From Cycas panzhihuaensis (lineage: Eukaryota; Cycadophyta): a stretch of DNA of 64,000 nt. Made by a program: the position numbers and the translations under genes. Below, in pieces: positions 12,490 to 24,149 of the stretch. The DNA lies in contig CM041465.1 of the NCBI GenBank assembly GCA_023213395.1, positions 130,641,741 through 130,705,740 on the forward strand. Direction: 5' to 3'. The notes under the pieces were generated by a model. The model did no database searches and was not told the DNA's origin. It saw only the letters and a program-made list of their open reading frames with translations. Positions within the stretch are counted from its first letter, which is position 1, and every line of letters starts with the position of its first letter.

Positions 12490-13052
12490 TGTAACAACTC
12501 CATTAGTTTAGTTGACCTCCCTCACGCTGGGGAAATTGACCTTAATATAAGGCTCAAAATACACGATTATTATTCTTATTTTAATCGACTTCTTATATTG
12601 GTTCTAGCCAACTTATAGGATAGAATAAACTCTCGTTTATGACTTCATTCTAACTGACTTACATAAGGACTATTTGACTGCCTATTTAAGGGCCTTTGGG
12701 TCCTCATTCTAGGGCATCATAGTGAATAACTTAGCTACCATATTTTTAACCCTAGGGCTGAAATATCTAGGAGGGAACCTTACCTCAAATAGGACAAATG
12801 TAAGAAAGGACATCATCGTAGGTTATACTTAATATTCCATTAGATATTATCATATATTTCTTGTACTCTAGATTAGGATAACCTTGTATATTTATATTAT
12901 ATTAGTAAGAAGAAATATTATATATTCCTTGCATTTTTTGTCAGTACATTCTTGTAAATTTATATTTATAATAGCAGTAGAAGAGGTATTATTGTGTATA
13001 TTTTCTCTATTTATATCCTTTTCCATTCAAGAGATACCTTAGTGTCACAACA
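12490..13052 (+). repeat. 5' LTR of the host chromovirus
   Basis: 563 bp, TG...CA, direct partner of 40164-40753. The copies are readily alignable but carry many substitutions and a TA-tract length difference (the 3' copy has about 58 bp of TA near 40541). The ttgac target duplication lies immediately before it. Confidence 0.92.
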
Positions 13053-13054
13053 AG

Positions 13055-13068
13055 TGGTATGAGAGCTT
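13055..13068 (+). other. Primer binding site of the host chromovirus
   Basis: tggtatgagagctt, two bases after the LTR end. It is one base off the plant tggtatcagagc methionine-tRNA type and sets the + orientation. Confidence 0.75.
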
Positions 13069-13169
13069 CATTCGAAGTGAGTATTTGGCTTGTTTCCACA
13101 AAAAAAGAGTTCAGAAAAACTTTTCCTAATATAATGGAATTAAGGTTGGGAAAATCCATGATAGGAAAA

Positions 13170-13254
13170 ATGGTACTCCAAGATTCTTAGAGAATCAAGG
13201 ACATGTCAAAACAAGTGGACCGATTAGATGGTAATATTATTGTAATGAACCATT
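13170..13254 (+). pseudogene. Start of host chromovirus gag, cut by element (a)
   Basis: From an ATG at 13170 the frame reads a short hydrophilic stretch (IKDMSKQVDRLDGNI) of the kind seen at the N-terminus of plant chromovirus gag, with one stop. Coding is then lost where minus-strand element (a) begins. The rest of gag resumes after 19131. Confidence 0.45.
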
Positions 13255-13389
13255 ACACCAAAACTTCAAGGTATTAGTGAAGAGGGCCCCCCATCAAGTA
13301 AACTGTTACCTCCCCCTAGGTCAAACAGGCTAGCCCTGCCTAACAGTATCCCCTTTAAAAAAGCTTTTCCCTCAAAGCTTGTTGATCTT

Positions 13390-14600
13390 AGAATGCTCTT
13401 GGATAAATTACTCATTCTCCTAGGTTGTATCTTATCGTGGAAGTTGTTTCCATTTAATGAGATACTAAATGATTTGCATGGATTGTAGATATCGAATTCT
13501 TTGTTCAATGATATATTATGGAATGAGCTAAAGTTGCCCTTCCTTATTTAATATAGGTAATTCTATTTAAACTTGTATTTATTATCCAATTACCCTCTTG
13601 AGACATAAAACATGAAATCTATTATGGATCCTTGATGGTGGTGGTAAGTCTAAGGCATATGCAACTTCACCAATTTTCTTGAGAATTTTGTAAGGCCCAT
13701 AAAATCGAGGTTATAATTTATTTTGCCCATCCTATTTGAGAGATGCTTGCTTGTACAGTTGCAACCATAAGTATACCCAATTACCTGGTTGAAATGCTTG
13801 TTCACTTTACCCTTTATCTACATGTTATTTCATTTGATGTTGTGCTAAGTTCGGATTATCCTTAAGCAGCTTAAGAATCTGTGTTATTTGTTGGATTTGG
13901 TCCTCGACTGCTTGAACCTTAGAATTGATTATGGCATAATTCTTAAGTGTAGGTGGTTCATAACCATATAATACTCAGAATGAAGTCATTCCTACTTATG
14001 CATGATAAGTTGTATTATACCACCATTCTACTAAAGGAAGCCAATGATGCCATTAGTCACACTTATCTGAAGCATAACAATAAAGGTATCCTTGAAAGCA
14101 CTTATTAACCACCTCAGTTTAACCATATATTTGTGGATGGTAGGATGAGCTAATTATCAATTTAGTACCAAGTAGATGGAAGAGTTTTGTCCAAAAGTTA
14201 TTGGTGAACTTGGGGTCTTGATCACTGACTATGCATTTGGGCATAACATACAACCTATGTATATCCTTTAAAAAGATCTCAACAATTTGCTTTACCTTAT
14301 ATGTGGCTTGAATGCCACAAAAATGAGCATATTTGGTTAGCCTATCAACAGCACAAGTATAACATCTTTTTCTTTTGACTTGGGTAGACCCACAATGAAG
14401 TCCATAGAAATTTCTTCCCATTATTGATTTGGTATGGAAAGGGGTTGCAGCAATCTTGGAGACTTGATTGTTTTTGTCTTATATTGTTGACAAATTTCAC
14501 ATGAGGAAACATATTTCTTTACATCTCCTTTTTTGCCCTTCCAAAAGAAAGATTATTTTAAGCAATAGTATATCTATAGGAACCTCGAGTGACCTACTAT
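13390..14600 (-). pseudogene. Element (a) integrase with C-terminal chromodomain
   Basis: Gypsy integrase in pieces. The core frame at 14119-14421 reads VDRLTKYAHF and CIVSDQDPKFTNNFW, and just downstream comes a TEVVNKC segment, so the first two catalytic Asp and the Glu are present. Near 13540-13700 a GEVAYALDLPPPSRIHN-like C-terminal motif follows. At about 13400-13470 the frame YLIKWKQLPR is the chromodomain core, which in this family is thought to direct integration to heterochromatin. Stops and at least two frameshifts make it non-functional. A TA microsatellite lies just upstream in the element sense. Confidence 0.8.
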
Positions 14601-14650
14601 TGGAGAGGCATGTGCATCATGTAAAATTTGCTCCTTGAGGCTAGAGTAAG

Positions 14651-14654
<4 letters not shown>

Positions 14655-14736
<82 letters not shown>
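14655..14736. repeat. TA microsatellite inside element (a)
   Basis: About 80 bp of nearly pure TA dinucleotide between the RNase H and integrase parts. It is not part of the normal pol frame, so it expanded after insertion. Confidence 0.95.
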
Positions 14737-14737
<1 letters not shown>

Positions 14738-14899
14738 GATTCTTGTACTAGAGAATATTTATAGACCATATATAGTGGGTTGAATGCCTTACCCTAGTTT
14801 AAAGATATTAAATGATCTACTTTGTAAAGGGGTCATGATCCCATTCTTACTTAATAACTACTATCCAAGAGGGATTAACCATGATGATAGAATATAGTA

Positions 14900-16200
14900 T
14901 AGAGCCTTCTTCTTTATGAGACAAAACATCAACAACTATATTATCCTTTCCTTTTTTATATATGATTTTAAAGTCAAAATCTTACATTTTGGTGACCCAT
15001 TTTTATTATTCCTCAAATGTCATCCTTTGAGCTAGGAAATATTATAAGCTATCATGGTCTATTTTAATTTGGAAATGTATTCCCAATAAATATTGTCGTC
15101 ATTTCCTAACTACATGGAGAATCACTAACATCTCCTTCTCGTAGGTGGATTTGACTTATTCCTTGGGTGTAAGTTGATGACTTTTCAAAGGCGAAAGATT
15201 TCCCTTATTGTATTAAGACTGCTCCAATGCCTTGCCCCAATGCATCACATTCAATGGTCAAGGTCTTTGTAAAATCTAGTATTGCAAGGACTAGTATGGT
15301 AGTTAAAGCCACCTTTAGGTGTTCAAATGCTTCATAGGCCTTATCATTCCTATGAAAAAATCCTTATATAATAAGTTGATTAAAGAAGTAATCCTTACAT
15401 AGCCCAGAACAAACTTTCGATAATACCCTATGATTCCTAAGAATCCATAAAGGCCCTTGATGTTTTTGGGTTTAGGCTAATTCGTGATAACTACAATTTT
15501 CTTAGGATTCACGTTAACTCCTTCTTGAGAGATAATATGGCCTAAATATTCTATTTATGTTTACCTAAATTGACATTTTAATTTTTTAGCATAAAGATAG
15601 TTATCTGCAAGCACCTGTAATGTCTTATCAACATGCTAAAGATGGTCTTTCTATATATGATTAAAGATCAGAATGTCATCAAAAAAGACTAACATGAACT
15701 TCCTTTAGTAAGGTCGAAAGAGTTTTTTCATGAGTCCTTGAAAGATGGATGGGGCATTAGTCAATCCAAATGACATGACTAAAAATTCATAATATCCTTT
15801 ATGTGTACAAAATATAGTTTTATAAACATCCTCTGCCTTGATCCTAATTTGATGGTATCCTAACCACAAGTCCACTGATGTGAAGAATGTTGCTCCATGG
15901 AGTTCATCCAAAAGTTCATCGATGACTGGTATAAGAAATTTATTCTTGATGGTGATCTTATTGAGCTTGCGGTAGTCTACATATATGCAAAATGAGCCAT
16001 CCTTTTTTCTTACTAAAATCATTGTAGAAAAAAAAATACTTTTACTTTCCCTAATAGTACTAGCATTAAGGAGTTCTTGAATTAGCCATTCAATTTCATT
16101 TTTTTACTAGTAGTGGTACTAGTATGATCAGATACAAGGAGGATTGCTTCTAGCTACTAGATCAATGTTATAATCTTGGTCACGTACTACGGGTAGACCT
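14900..16200 (-). pseudogene. Element (a) reverse transcriptase and RNase H
   Basis: The best frame (15705-16022) reads VRKKDGSFCIYVDYRKLN, TSVDLWLGYHQIRI and SFGLTNAPSIFQ, the classic gypsy RT blocks. Immediately after comes FFDDILIF, the YxDD catalytic block with Tyr replaced by Phe. RNase H starts about 15265 with TIECDALGQGIGAVL, keeping its first Asp. Stops interrupt both. Confidence 0.85.
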
Positions 16201-16504
16201 TGAGGAATATCCTAAAAGACCTGGTTGTGGTGGTGAAGTACCAATTTTAAGTCATTTGGTATACCATCATCTTGGAGAATGTCCCCTTCTATTAGAAGTT
16301 CCTAACCTTCTAGAGCATAACATTCAGCAATGATTCTTGTACCATCATTTTTAGTGAGCCTCTCCATACAGTGTGAGCTGATGATTTTGGTTGAAGAAGG
16401 AATGATCCCATTTAATTGATAATCAATTCCTTTAGAAGTAAATCAGATAAAAAGCTCTTACGTATTTCATTAAGTGGTGCCTAGTGTTTTGAGCCATCGT
16501 ACCC

Positions 16505-16830
16505 CTAGTACAACATTGACTCCTCCAATAGGAATAGTAGACATCGAAGTAGAGAGGTGATAGTCACCCATTTACAACTTGATATTGTGGCATTTTCCCT
16601 CTTAAGAGAGCGTCCCTCTATTAGCCACCATAACTTGGAAATTTTTGACAGTATATAGAAAACACAATTAAGTTCTTCAGTAAGTTTCCAATTAATGAAA
16701 TTGTGGGTGCTTCCAGAATCTGTAAGAACAACCACATTTCTTTTCTTTATATACCCAATAAGTTTGAGTATTTGTGGGGTTGCAATTCCATTAAGTGCAT
16801 GCACAGATATAGTAGTAGTATCTTCTTCTT
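16505..16830 (-). pseudogene. Element (a) aspartic protease
   Basis: The frame at 16505-16804 reads VVVLTDSGSTHNFINWKL, with the DSG active-site triad of retroviral-type aspartic proteases in the usual plant gypsy context (DSGSTHNFI). The rest of the domain degrades with shifts towards RT. Confidence 0.8.
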
Positions 16831-16899
16831 CCTCCTCAGGTGGATCACATTTATTATTTTTTTGCTCTAAGGAGGTCTTCTCTATTGGTTTATCATCTT

Positions 16900-17830
16900 G
16901 GAAATCCTCAATAATAAATAAGCATTGTTTAGGACACTTATGTTTTTTATTCTAATTTTGGTTACAACGAAAACATGACCTTTTCAATTGTTTCTCATCC
17001 ATCTCTTAGGAAGTTATTTGTCATATACCAGGAACCTGAAATTGTGGTCACTTTTTTGGGAATGTTTGTAGGAGGGGTTGAGATGCCTTATTTTTTGCTT
17101 TAATATATCGAGCAAAATTGATAACTGTAAAGATGTTATCAGGTTTTAAAAGTCAAAACTCATGTCTGATGTCATCTTGTAATCTACTAATGTACAAATC
17201 AAGTAATTTATTTTAACAAAGTCCATCAACCCTTATGGAGAGACATTGGTGTTTTATTATTTAAGCCAAAATAGTCCCCTCCTATCTAACTTTAGCTAAT
17301 TGGTTAAAGTGGTCATGATCTTGGGTACTATCATATTGAGCTGTAAGATCCTTGATAAAACCCTCCCATTAATAATTGAGCTTGCCAATTATTTTCATAA
17401 CCCATTGATACCATTGGCAAGGTTCGGTTTCCATATGTAGAGAAGTAAGAGGGACTTGTTATCCACTTGAACTTGATGAAGAGAAAAGTATTGTTCCATT
17501 TAGGTGATCTGGGTGCGTACATCTATGCCATTAAACTTCTTAATTTCTACCTTAGGAAGGAAGTTAGGAAGAAAGCATCTGTCATCATTATCTTCATCTT
17601 CTTTAACAAAGTAACCCCCATCTATATGAGTAGTATCATCAAATTCAATATTTTCTTCCTTAAAGGATTTTATAGCTGTTCTCTAGCATTACTATAAATT
17701 TTTCATTGAAGTCAATTTGAATTTATAATATGTCTCATCGAAGTTGTGTAATAGTATCATTGAGATCTTAAGTCTAATTAGGGTTCATCTTATGGGCCAT
17801 TTATTCACAAAACCTAAGTTGAATCCTAAT
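16900..17830 (-). pseudogene. Element (a) gag with zinc-knuckle remnant
   Basis: Reads a gag body (KVEIKKFNGIDVRTQIT, MEQYFSLHQV, family KLEFPRFDG..P..W....E.YF) at about 17400-17600. A CFRCNQN...KHKCP knuckle lies at about 16925-16985, interrupted by one stop. Gag coats the RNA, and the knuckle binds nucleic acid. Broken by several stops and shifts. Confidence 0.7.
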
Positions 17831-17937
17831 TAGTAAATGTGAACGAAAGGGATTTGATGGGGTGTCTATAGATTGTTATCCCAATGTTTTACAATGAGGT
17901 AATATGGTTTTTTTTTTTTCTTTTCTTTACCTTTTTA

Positions 17938-17968
<31 letters not shown>

Positions 17969-18740
17969 ACTCTTTTACTTCTTTGTTTTTTTACTTTTTT
18001 ACCTTTATAGTCCACTGGCTGGCAGACTAACTATATGCACATGAACTGATGACAAACTGGCTAGACACACTAGATTTAATAAATTGATGATGACTAATTC
18101 ACTGACTGACTAGGTGTATACAAACCACTAATAGGCTAACCAGGTACACTAGGTATATGATTATTTAGTTTGTAGGCCCTCCAATATATTGATCCCAGTC
18201 ATAAATAGTATTAACTTATTGAGGCTAATGCTCTACTCTATAGTCATACTACCCTGTCTCTAGGGTATGTGGAAAGTAACTTCCTAAGGCACTACAAATT
18301 ATAGACAGTCAATAAGTTTCCTATGGTTACCTATAATAGGAAGGCCTATCTAGAGGGTCCTCCTATATACACACGGGTATGTGGAGGTGCAATTCCAAAG
18401 TCAAGTTTTGTCTAAGGCTTGATTCAGAAGTGTGATCTCCAATCCTTCACGCATGGGATAGAAAATCCAAAATACGCTTAGCTCAAAATGATAAATCCCT
18501 ATGATATTTATAGACCCCTAGCATATGGTCTCTATCTAAATGTAAAAGAAAATTGTTTGGTGATAGTGTTAGGGTAGTTGCCTGATTGTAGTGTTGTCTG
18601 CCCTCAAAAAGTAAAAGTAACTAAGTAGAAATTAAATAAGAATATGTACTAACAAGAAAAAACTGATGGAAAAAAATTGATTATTAATACCTTTGACTCT
18701 CCCAAAGGTTATAGATTGATTGCTCTGCTACCACTTGGTA
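17831..18740 (-). other. Element (a) leader, with T-rich tract and primer binding site
   Basis: Untranslated leader between LTR and gag in the minus sense. It includes a strongly T-rich block at about 17910-18000 (+ strand). The minus strand reads tggtagcagagc at 18720-18735, a Met-tRNA-type primer binding site just inside the LTR. Nothing else is recognised. Confidence 0.55.
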
Positions 18741-19131
18741 TGATACCACTCCCTAATGATAATTGTACACTAATATAACACACAAATAACTCCAAAAAGA
18801 GCATTTGTATTGCAATACCCTTCGAAGGGGAAACCTCCCAATTACATGTAATAACAATGATATTTAAGATACCCTACTCTAAGAATTACATAAATATATA
18901 TATGGCTTTATGCTCACTACATAACCTCCTACTTATGCATGTGGGATATTACATGAATATATATATTACTCAATGACTACTACACAACCTTCTACTTATG
19001 TATTTAGGATATTAAGAAGAGGAAAGAAGTAGAAGAAATAAAAGATATAGGAGAATATATAAGAGAAAAGAAGTAGAAGATATAAGAGAATATAAGATAA
19101 GATAAGTTAGGGGTTGGATCCCTAATAATCA
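18741..19131 (-). repeat. 5' LTR of element (a)
   Basis: Minus-strand LTR starting tgattattaggg and ending gtggtatca, about 391 bp. The palindrome tggtatgatacca (18737-18749) spans its inner end. Inside, a block containing acctcctacttatgcatg and aaccttctacttatgtat is duplicated at roughly 75-bp spacing, followed by a purine-rich stretch (19013-19107). The boundary is inferred from the primer binding site and TG/CA ends, since the partner LTR is missing. Confidence 0.6.
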
Positions 19132-19199
19132 TGCTTATACAGAATTAGTATAGGTAGTTAAAATCATATCTATAATAAATTTGTGATATTTTATTAGCT

Positions 19200-20110
19200 C
19201 TAAAAAAATATTTTAGACCTCAAGGCAAAGCTAAAAAAGAGGAGTAAAACCAAGAAGAATGGGGAAATTTAGAAGATCAGGTTGAGTTTGGTCTTAAAGG
19301 AACTAAATTTTAGCTAAAAAATTTTAACCCAAATAGATCTTGAGATATCTATAGTTGGGTGATGTAGATAGAGGTCTACTTCAAAACCACCTCTTTAACT
19401 AGTAAGGAGAAATTAATAGTGGCATCCCTACATTTGTATGGAAAATCCTTACAATTTTTTCACTAGTGGCAAAAGAATTATGAGCGAAAAGTCCACTACA
19501 ACTAAATTTTTTTTAAGAAGTCTTTGTTCCATCAATATGAAGATACAATAAAAATGGATTATTTTACCCAGCTTACTAGGTTACAGTAGGTTGATATAGT
19601 GTAATATTATACTGAGCAATTCCAAGCCCTCCACAGTATGGTGGATGCCCATATTAGAAAACCATAGCTTGTAGAATTATACACAAATGACCTTAGAAGA
19701 AATATTAGGTATTGACTAAAGACCATGGAGGTTAGCTTTCTTATTGATGCCATTCACCATGCTAGGAACATTGAAGCACAATTCAGAGAACGAAAACAAA
19801 GTTTTGCTCATCGAACTACGTTTTAGAGATCTCATAACCAGTAGTTTATACCAAATTGGATGCAGTCTAGAGCTAAAGTTAGTGCTCCTACATGGGAGGA
19901 AAAAGATAAATAAATATTAAGAATTGAGCATATCAAGAATGGAACGTATTTTCGTTGTGGAGGAAAGTATAACTAGGAACATAGATGCCCTCCTAAGAAG
20001 ATGTCTATGATGAATAATGAAGAAGAACCCCTCCTTGATGAAATTAAAGAAGAAGTTATAGAAGATAAAGAGTCAGTCTAAGAAGACAAAGCCTAGATAG
20101 AGGATCTATT
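19200..20110 (+). pseudogene. Main part of host chromovirus gag
   Basis: Gag resumes after element (a): KAKKEE, NQEEWGNLEDQVEFGLKG and FVWKILTIFSLVAKEL are seen across shifts. At about 19949-19990 there is a knuckle-like YFRCGGKYN.EHRCP in which the first Cys is Tyr and one codon is a stop. An acidic stretch (EEEPLLDEIKEEVIEDKESV) follows. Clearly gag by position and knuckle, but not functional. Confidence 0.7.
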
Positions 20111-20189
20111 GAATACAAACCTAGACAACGTTCAGATATCACTTCAAGCCATCACTAGGGAGATGCAGACACCCTAGACATTGAGATTT

Positions 20190-21055
20190 CTAAGGTTAAT
20201 AAAATATGCATGGGTTTCCATCTTGGTACATAGCGGTAGTACATACAGTTTTATAAATCACTCTAATGTAGAAAAAGTTAGGTCTTATAGTAAAGCCACT
20301 TAATATATTCCAAGTGGCAATAGCAAACGGTAGGACCATGTCTTATGGTGGTTATTTCTAACAAGTAAGCTTATGCATTACAAAGTACTCGACTATAACT
20401 TGCATGTTTACCATGCCTATCGATGGTGTCAACACAGTTCTAGGAGTATAATGGATATAAACCTTAAGAAACATTATTACTAATTATTAGATGCCATTTA
20501 TGTGTTTCTACCAAAAGGGACATAAGTATAAGCTACAGGCTCCAGACATCCCTCTAGCACAATCGGTATTATCTCAACGTATGGAAAAGATATTTCAAAA
20601 AAATCCTACCTCTTTCATGATTTTCTATTATAAGATAGTAGCAAAAGAAGTTCCCATGGAGGTACAAGAACTAATTAACCAGTATAGTAAGGTATTTAAG
20701 GAACTGCAACCTAAACTTCCTCTTAGCTATGGATATAAACATGTAATTGATTTGGTTCCTTAATCTTCCTTAGTCAATATCAAACCATATAGACACATAT
20801 TCCATTACAAACAAGAGATTGAGCACATCACACAAGATCTTCTCTAATAGGGATTCATTGTAGTAAGTAATAGTCCTTTTACATCTCCAGTTATAATTGT
20901 ATGAAAGAAAGATGGATCGTATCGGATGTGTAGAGATTATCGGACTCTCAATAAATTAATGATTAAGAATAGATATATGATTTCCCATATCAATGATCTT
21001 TTGGATGAACTTCATGGAGCGAAGGTCTTCTCAAAAATTAATCTGTGCTCATGAT
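20190..21055 (+). pseudogene. Host chromovirus protease and N-terminal half of RT
   Basis: Protease reads ILVHSGSTYSFINH, where the catalytic Asp of DSG is His, so it is inactive. The open frame 20491-20763 leads into RT (KVFKELQPKLPL, KHVIDLVP). RT continues with [16 protein letters not shown] and [16 protein letters not shown]. It stops at 21060 where element (b) begins; the same frame resumes at 28042 with QIYIKGKDI, so (b) inserted between two neighbouring RT codons. Confidence 0.85.
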
Positions 21056-21060
21056 ACTGT

Positions 21061-22201
21061 TGATCCGTTTCGGATCTTTAAAATGCTCCAAATACTTTAT
21101 TTTTCATGTAAATGGTCTTTATGTAGTAGGAAATTGCCTTAAAAAGGCTTAATAGTCTTTATTTAGTAGAAATATGCCTTTAAAAGGCTTAAAAATGTAA
21201 AAACATTATATTTCTACAAGTGTAAAAAGGTGCTATAAGCGCTCTGAAATGCTTATTAAAGTGCTACAACTGCTACCAAGGTGCTATTAAGGTGCTATAA
21301 TTGCTACCAAGGCGCTACCAAGGTGTTACGCAAGTGCTACGGTTGCTCTGAGGCTGCTATGTTATAGGTCACATTGAGCTACTCACATCGACTCTTGGTG
21401 CCTACTGCACTTGCTGAAGTCAAAAATGAAAAATAATAAAAGCAGGGAATGGTTTGGCGGCTCAAGCAGTGGCTTGGCGAAATTTGAGGAGAAGGTGCAC
21501 ACACGTGTCCTCTACTCATTCAAAGAGGAAAAACTCTAAAATAAACGGATTTTCCTAAAATCTTCCAAACCGTTTTGAAAACCGTTAGAAAACGGAGAAA
21601 ACAGAAAAACGGGAATAACTCTCTCAAATGGAAATACTTTTAAGCGAAATTGGAGAGAGGAATCCGGGGGGATCAAGGCAGTGATTCTTGACGCAAAAGA
21701 GAGGACGCCGCAGCCCTAGACGTAGCACGGAGCAAGATTCAAGAAATCTCCAAGAAAAATCATTTTCTGGAAAGAGAACGACTCCAAGAGTAAAATCTGC
21801 GTTGGGAGATAAAAGACGGAAAACGCAGCAGAAGAAACTTGTTGCGGGGATCTGGAAGGAGCCCAGAAAATCGCAGCCTTGATCGAGAGAAGAAAGAAAA
21901 ACAGTCCCGGAAGAGACGCTTGATCTTCCTCACCCAAAGCAGGGTTTTAGTACGAGAAAACCAAAAATGGCTTGAGACTTGAGACGGAGGTTCCGGCAAA
22001 TGAGTATGACTCAAGAAGCACCAGCTCTCATCCTCTCTCTCCCAAAAGCTGCAGTGATCCATTGCATGCTCAGAGCACAAACAAAGGGGTTTTTGTAAGA
22101 AAATTCTAGAAATTTCAAATTCTATGTAATAATATGTATATTGTTCTGGATTTTGTTTCAATTGGTTAAAGTTTTCACTTTTCCATTTAAGATTCAGATC
22201 A
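21061..22201 (+). repeat. 5' LTR of element (b)
   Basis: 1141 bp. The first 16 bases contain gatccg-ttt-cggatc, a small perfect hairpin at the LTR tip, also present in the 3' LTR. Between about 21215 and 21350 there is a run of degenerate 10-12 bp units built on ggtgcta(c/t) and tgctaccaa. Antisense reading frames through this LTR are not genes. Confidence 0.93.
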
Positions 22202-22208
22202 ATGTTTT

Positions 22209-22220
22209 TGGTATCAGAGC
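22209..22220 (+). other. Primer binding site of element (b)
   Basis: tggtatcagagc, an exact match to the common plant Met-tRNA-type site, seven bases downstream of the LTR end. Confidence 0.85.
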
Positions 22221-22314
22221 TAGTTTCTTGAAACCCTTGGGATTTTAGGGATTTTAAAGAAAAAGAAAGAAAAGAAAAGGAAAAAATCCTCTTGCTTTCA
22301 TTGTATAAGTTTGT

Positions 22315-22674
22315 ATGAAAACTAGATACCAATATCTGTTAACGGGTGAACCTCTAACTGAGCCTCTGGAGAGAGAAAAGAAAGAAAGGAAGATGGCTGA
22401 TCCAGAGCAGAAGATGGAGGAAAGATTCGTGAAAATGGAGCAGAACCTCGACAGGCTGACCCAGCTTGTGGCGCAGCTAGTTGCAACCTCTTCTTCAACA
22501 GCCAAAGGCGTAAAGAAGGAAGAAGAGCTGATGAAAGAGGAGACGAATGAAGAGTTGGTAGAAGACCAACAAGAAAATGATGATGAAGATGACAATCCGG
22601 CAGTATTCACACATCCATTCAAGGTAGAGGCAAAACTTGAATTGCCCATCTATGATGGAGCGTTGGATCTTTGA
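22315..22674 (+). pseudogene. Element (b) gag, N-terminal part
   Basis: A 119-codon open frame with a charged N-terminus (MEERFVKMEQNLDRLTQLVA, coiled-coil-like), then a very acidic segment around residues 75-100, then FKVEAKLELPIYDGALDL, the start of the retrotransposon gag domain. A stop follows directly, and the gag body to about 23180 is readable only in pieces. The likely real start is the internal ATG at 22393 (aagATGgctgat). Confidence 0.75.
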
Positions 22675-23139
22675 AAAATTAGATAATTGGATAGACCAAT
22701 TAGAGACTTATTTCTCCATTTATGGGTATAAAAACCGTGAGAAAATAACTTTTGCTAGGTTAAAATTAACTAAACATGCATTAGTTTAGTGGAATGCATA
22801 CATTAAATCCCATAATGGGAGTGAAATCTCTTGGCTGATTTAAAATCCTCATAAAGAAGCAATTCTATCCTATTGGATATAAAGAGCAACAGAGGATTAG
22901 ATGGCAATATTCTTGATGGAAAGAGGCCAAAATGTCCAAGATTACACAATGTAATTTCAAAAGCAAGCTGTTGTGTTGGGCATCTCTTTACTGGGTAAAG
23001 ACATGATGCTGAAGTATATTGGAGGACTACACCAGCATATTCAGCAAGAACTTCAACTATTTGAAGTCAAATCGCTCGGAAGCCAAAGAAGAAGGCGATT
23101 GCCATAGAAAAGAGGAATAAGAAGGTTTATGCTGAAAGG

Positions 23140-23694
23140 AAAAGGTTTGCACCTCCAGAAGGTAGCAACAAACCTGCCCGAGGAATGAAGTTTCCAGGTA
23201 AAGTTGGACAACAATCCATTAGGGGTTTTGGCAAGATGAAACAAGCCAATACCACCCAAATCAAAATCACTTGTACTCATTACAAGCGAGCAGGTCACAG
23301 CATAGAAGATTGTTGGTTTCTACACCCAGAGAAACGACCCAAGAACAAGGGGAAAGGTAAAGTTAAAACTGAAGGTAAAACTTTACTCAACTCTGTAGGT
23401 GATGAAAATGTTGGCGGCATTGAAGAAGCCAATGAGAAGTTGATGCTCATGGCTAATGCGGAGCCTGGAGACAACCATCAACAAGTTGATCCAGAGATTA
23501 GAGAGGAGCTCTTCATGGTAAGAATCCAAGTGAAGCAAAGCATGGTTGATGCCATATTTGATGGAGGAAGCCAAAAGAATTTAATCTCAGAAGCATTAGT
23601 AAAGAAAGCGGGATTAAAATGCATGCACATCCAAAACCATATCCTCTTGGATGGTTGCAAAAGGATTCGAGTTATAGGTTACTCACCAATGTAA
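23140..23694 (+). pseudogene. Element (b) gag C-terminus and protease
   Basis: The open frame from 23185 has a basic linker, then CTHYKRAGHSIEDCW at about 23274-23318. This is a CX2CX4HX4C knuckle whose second Cys reads Tyr. After an acidic spacer comes VDAIFDGGSQKNLISEALV, a DGGS version of the aspartic-protease active site. The frame ends in a stop before the protease flap. Confidence 0.8.
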
Positions 23695-24149
23695 GTTTAA
23701 ATTTGCAATTTACGAAAAGTTCATTGATGAAGTTGAATGTGAAGTAGTCCCTTTGGATGTTTGTCAAGTTGTATTTGGCGCCCATATCTCTATGATAGAG
23801 ATGGAGTTCACCACAGAGGTGAGAAAGATTCGACTCATCAAGACGGAGATCATATCGATCAATGCATCAAAGCCACGAAGAAGATTTCTCTCATATCTTC
23901 CCAACAAGCAAAAGATTAATTAATGCTTGTAGGAAGTTTGTCTTAGCGATGATAAAGCCAAAGGTGGAAGAAAATGAGCAAGCGAGTCCTCAATACGAGC
24001 CTTTGGATAGGAAGCAAGTGCGACAAATTGAAAGCCTAAGGAATAGAGTGCGGTGGCGTATTCCAAGAGAAAAGGTGCCCCTAAAGGGCAATTGAACATG
24101 AAATCCAGCTGGTTGCTGATTCACCTTTGTCGAATCTTAGTCTCTATCG

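Larger units (their letters stand above)
13255..19131 (-). mobile_element. Element (a): minus-strand Ty3/gypsy chromovirus inside host gag
   Basis: Read on the minus strand from right to left: LTR (18741-19131), primer binding site, leader, gag with a zinc-knuckle region, protease, RT, RNase H, integrase, chromodomain, then purine-rich tracts near 13283-13320. All domains are broken. The left (3') LTR expected beyond 13283 is not recognisable, so the left end is deleted or rearranged and no target duplication could be paired. Left boundary uncertain by tens of bases. Confidence 0.8.

Noticed and set aside
13055-13283. This stretch as the missing LTR of element (a)
   Set aside because: It contains the host primer binding site and host gag start and does not match 18741-19131 in reverse complement.
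21760-22649. Antisense frames of 190 and 131 codons over the element (b) LTR and gag start
   Set aside because: They lie opposite the LTR and the real gag frame, are Ser/Phe-rich as expected for antisense of purine-rich DNA, and the LTR one recurs in the 3' LTR.
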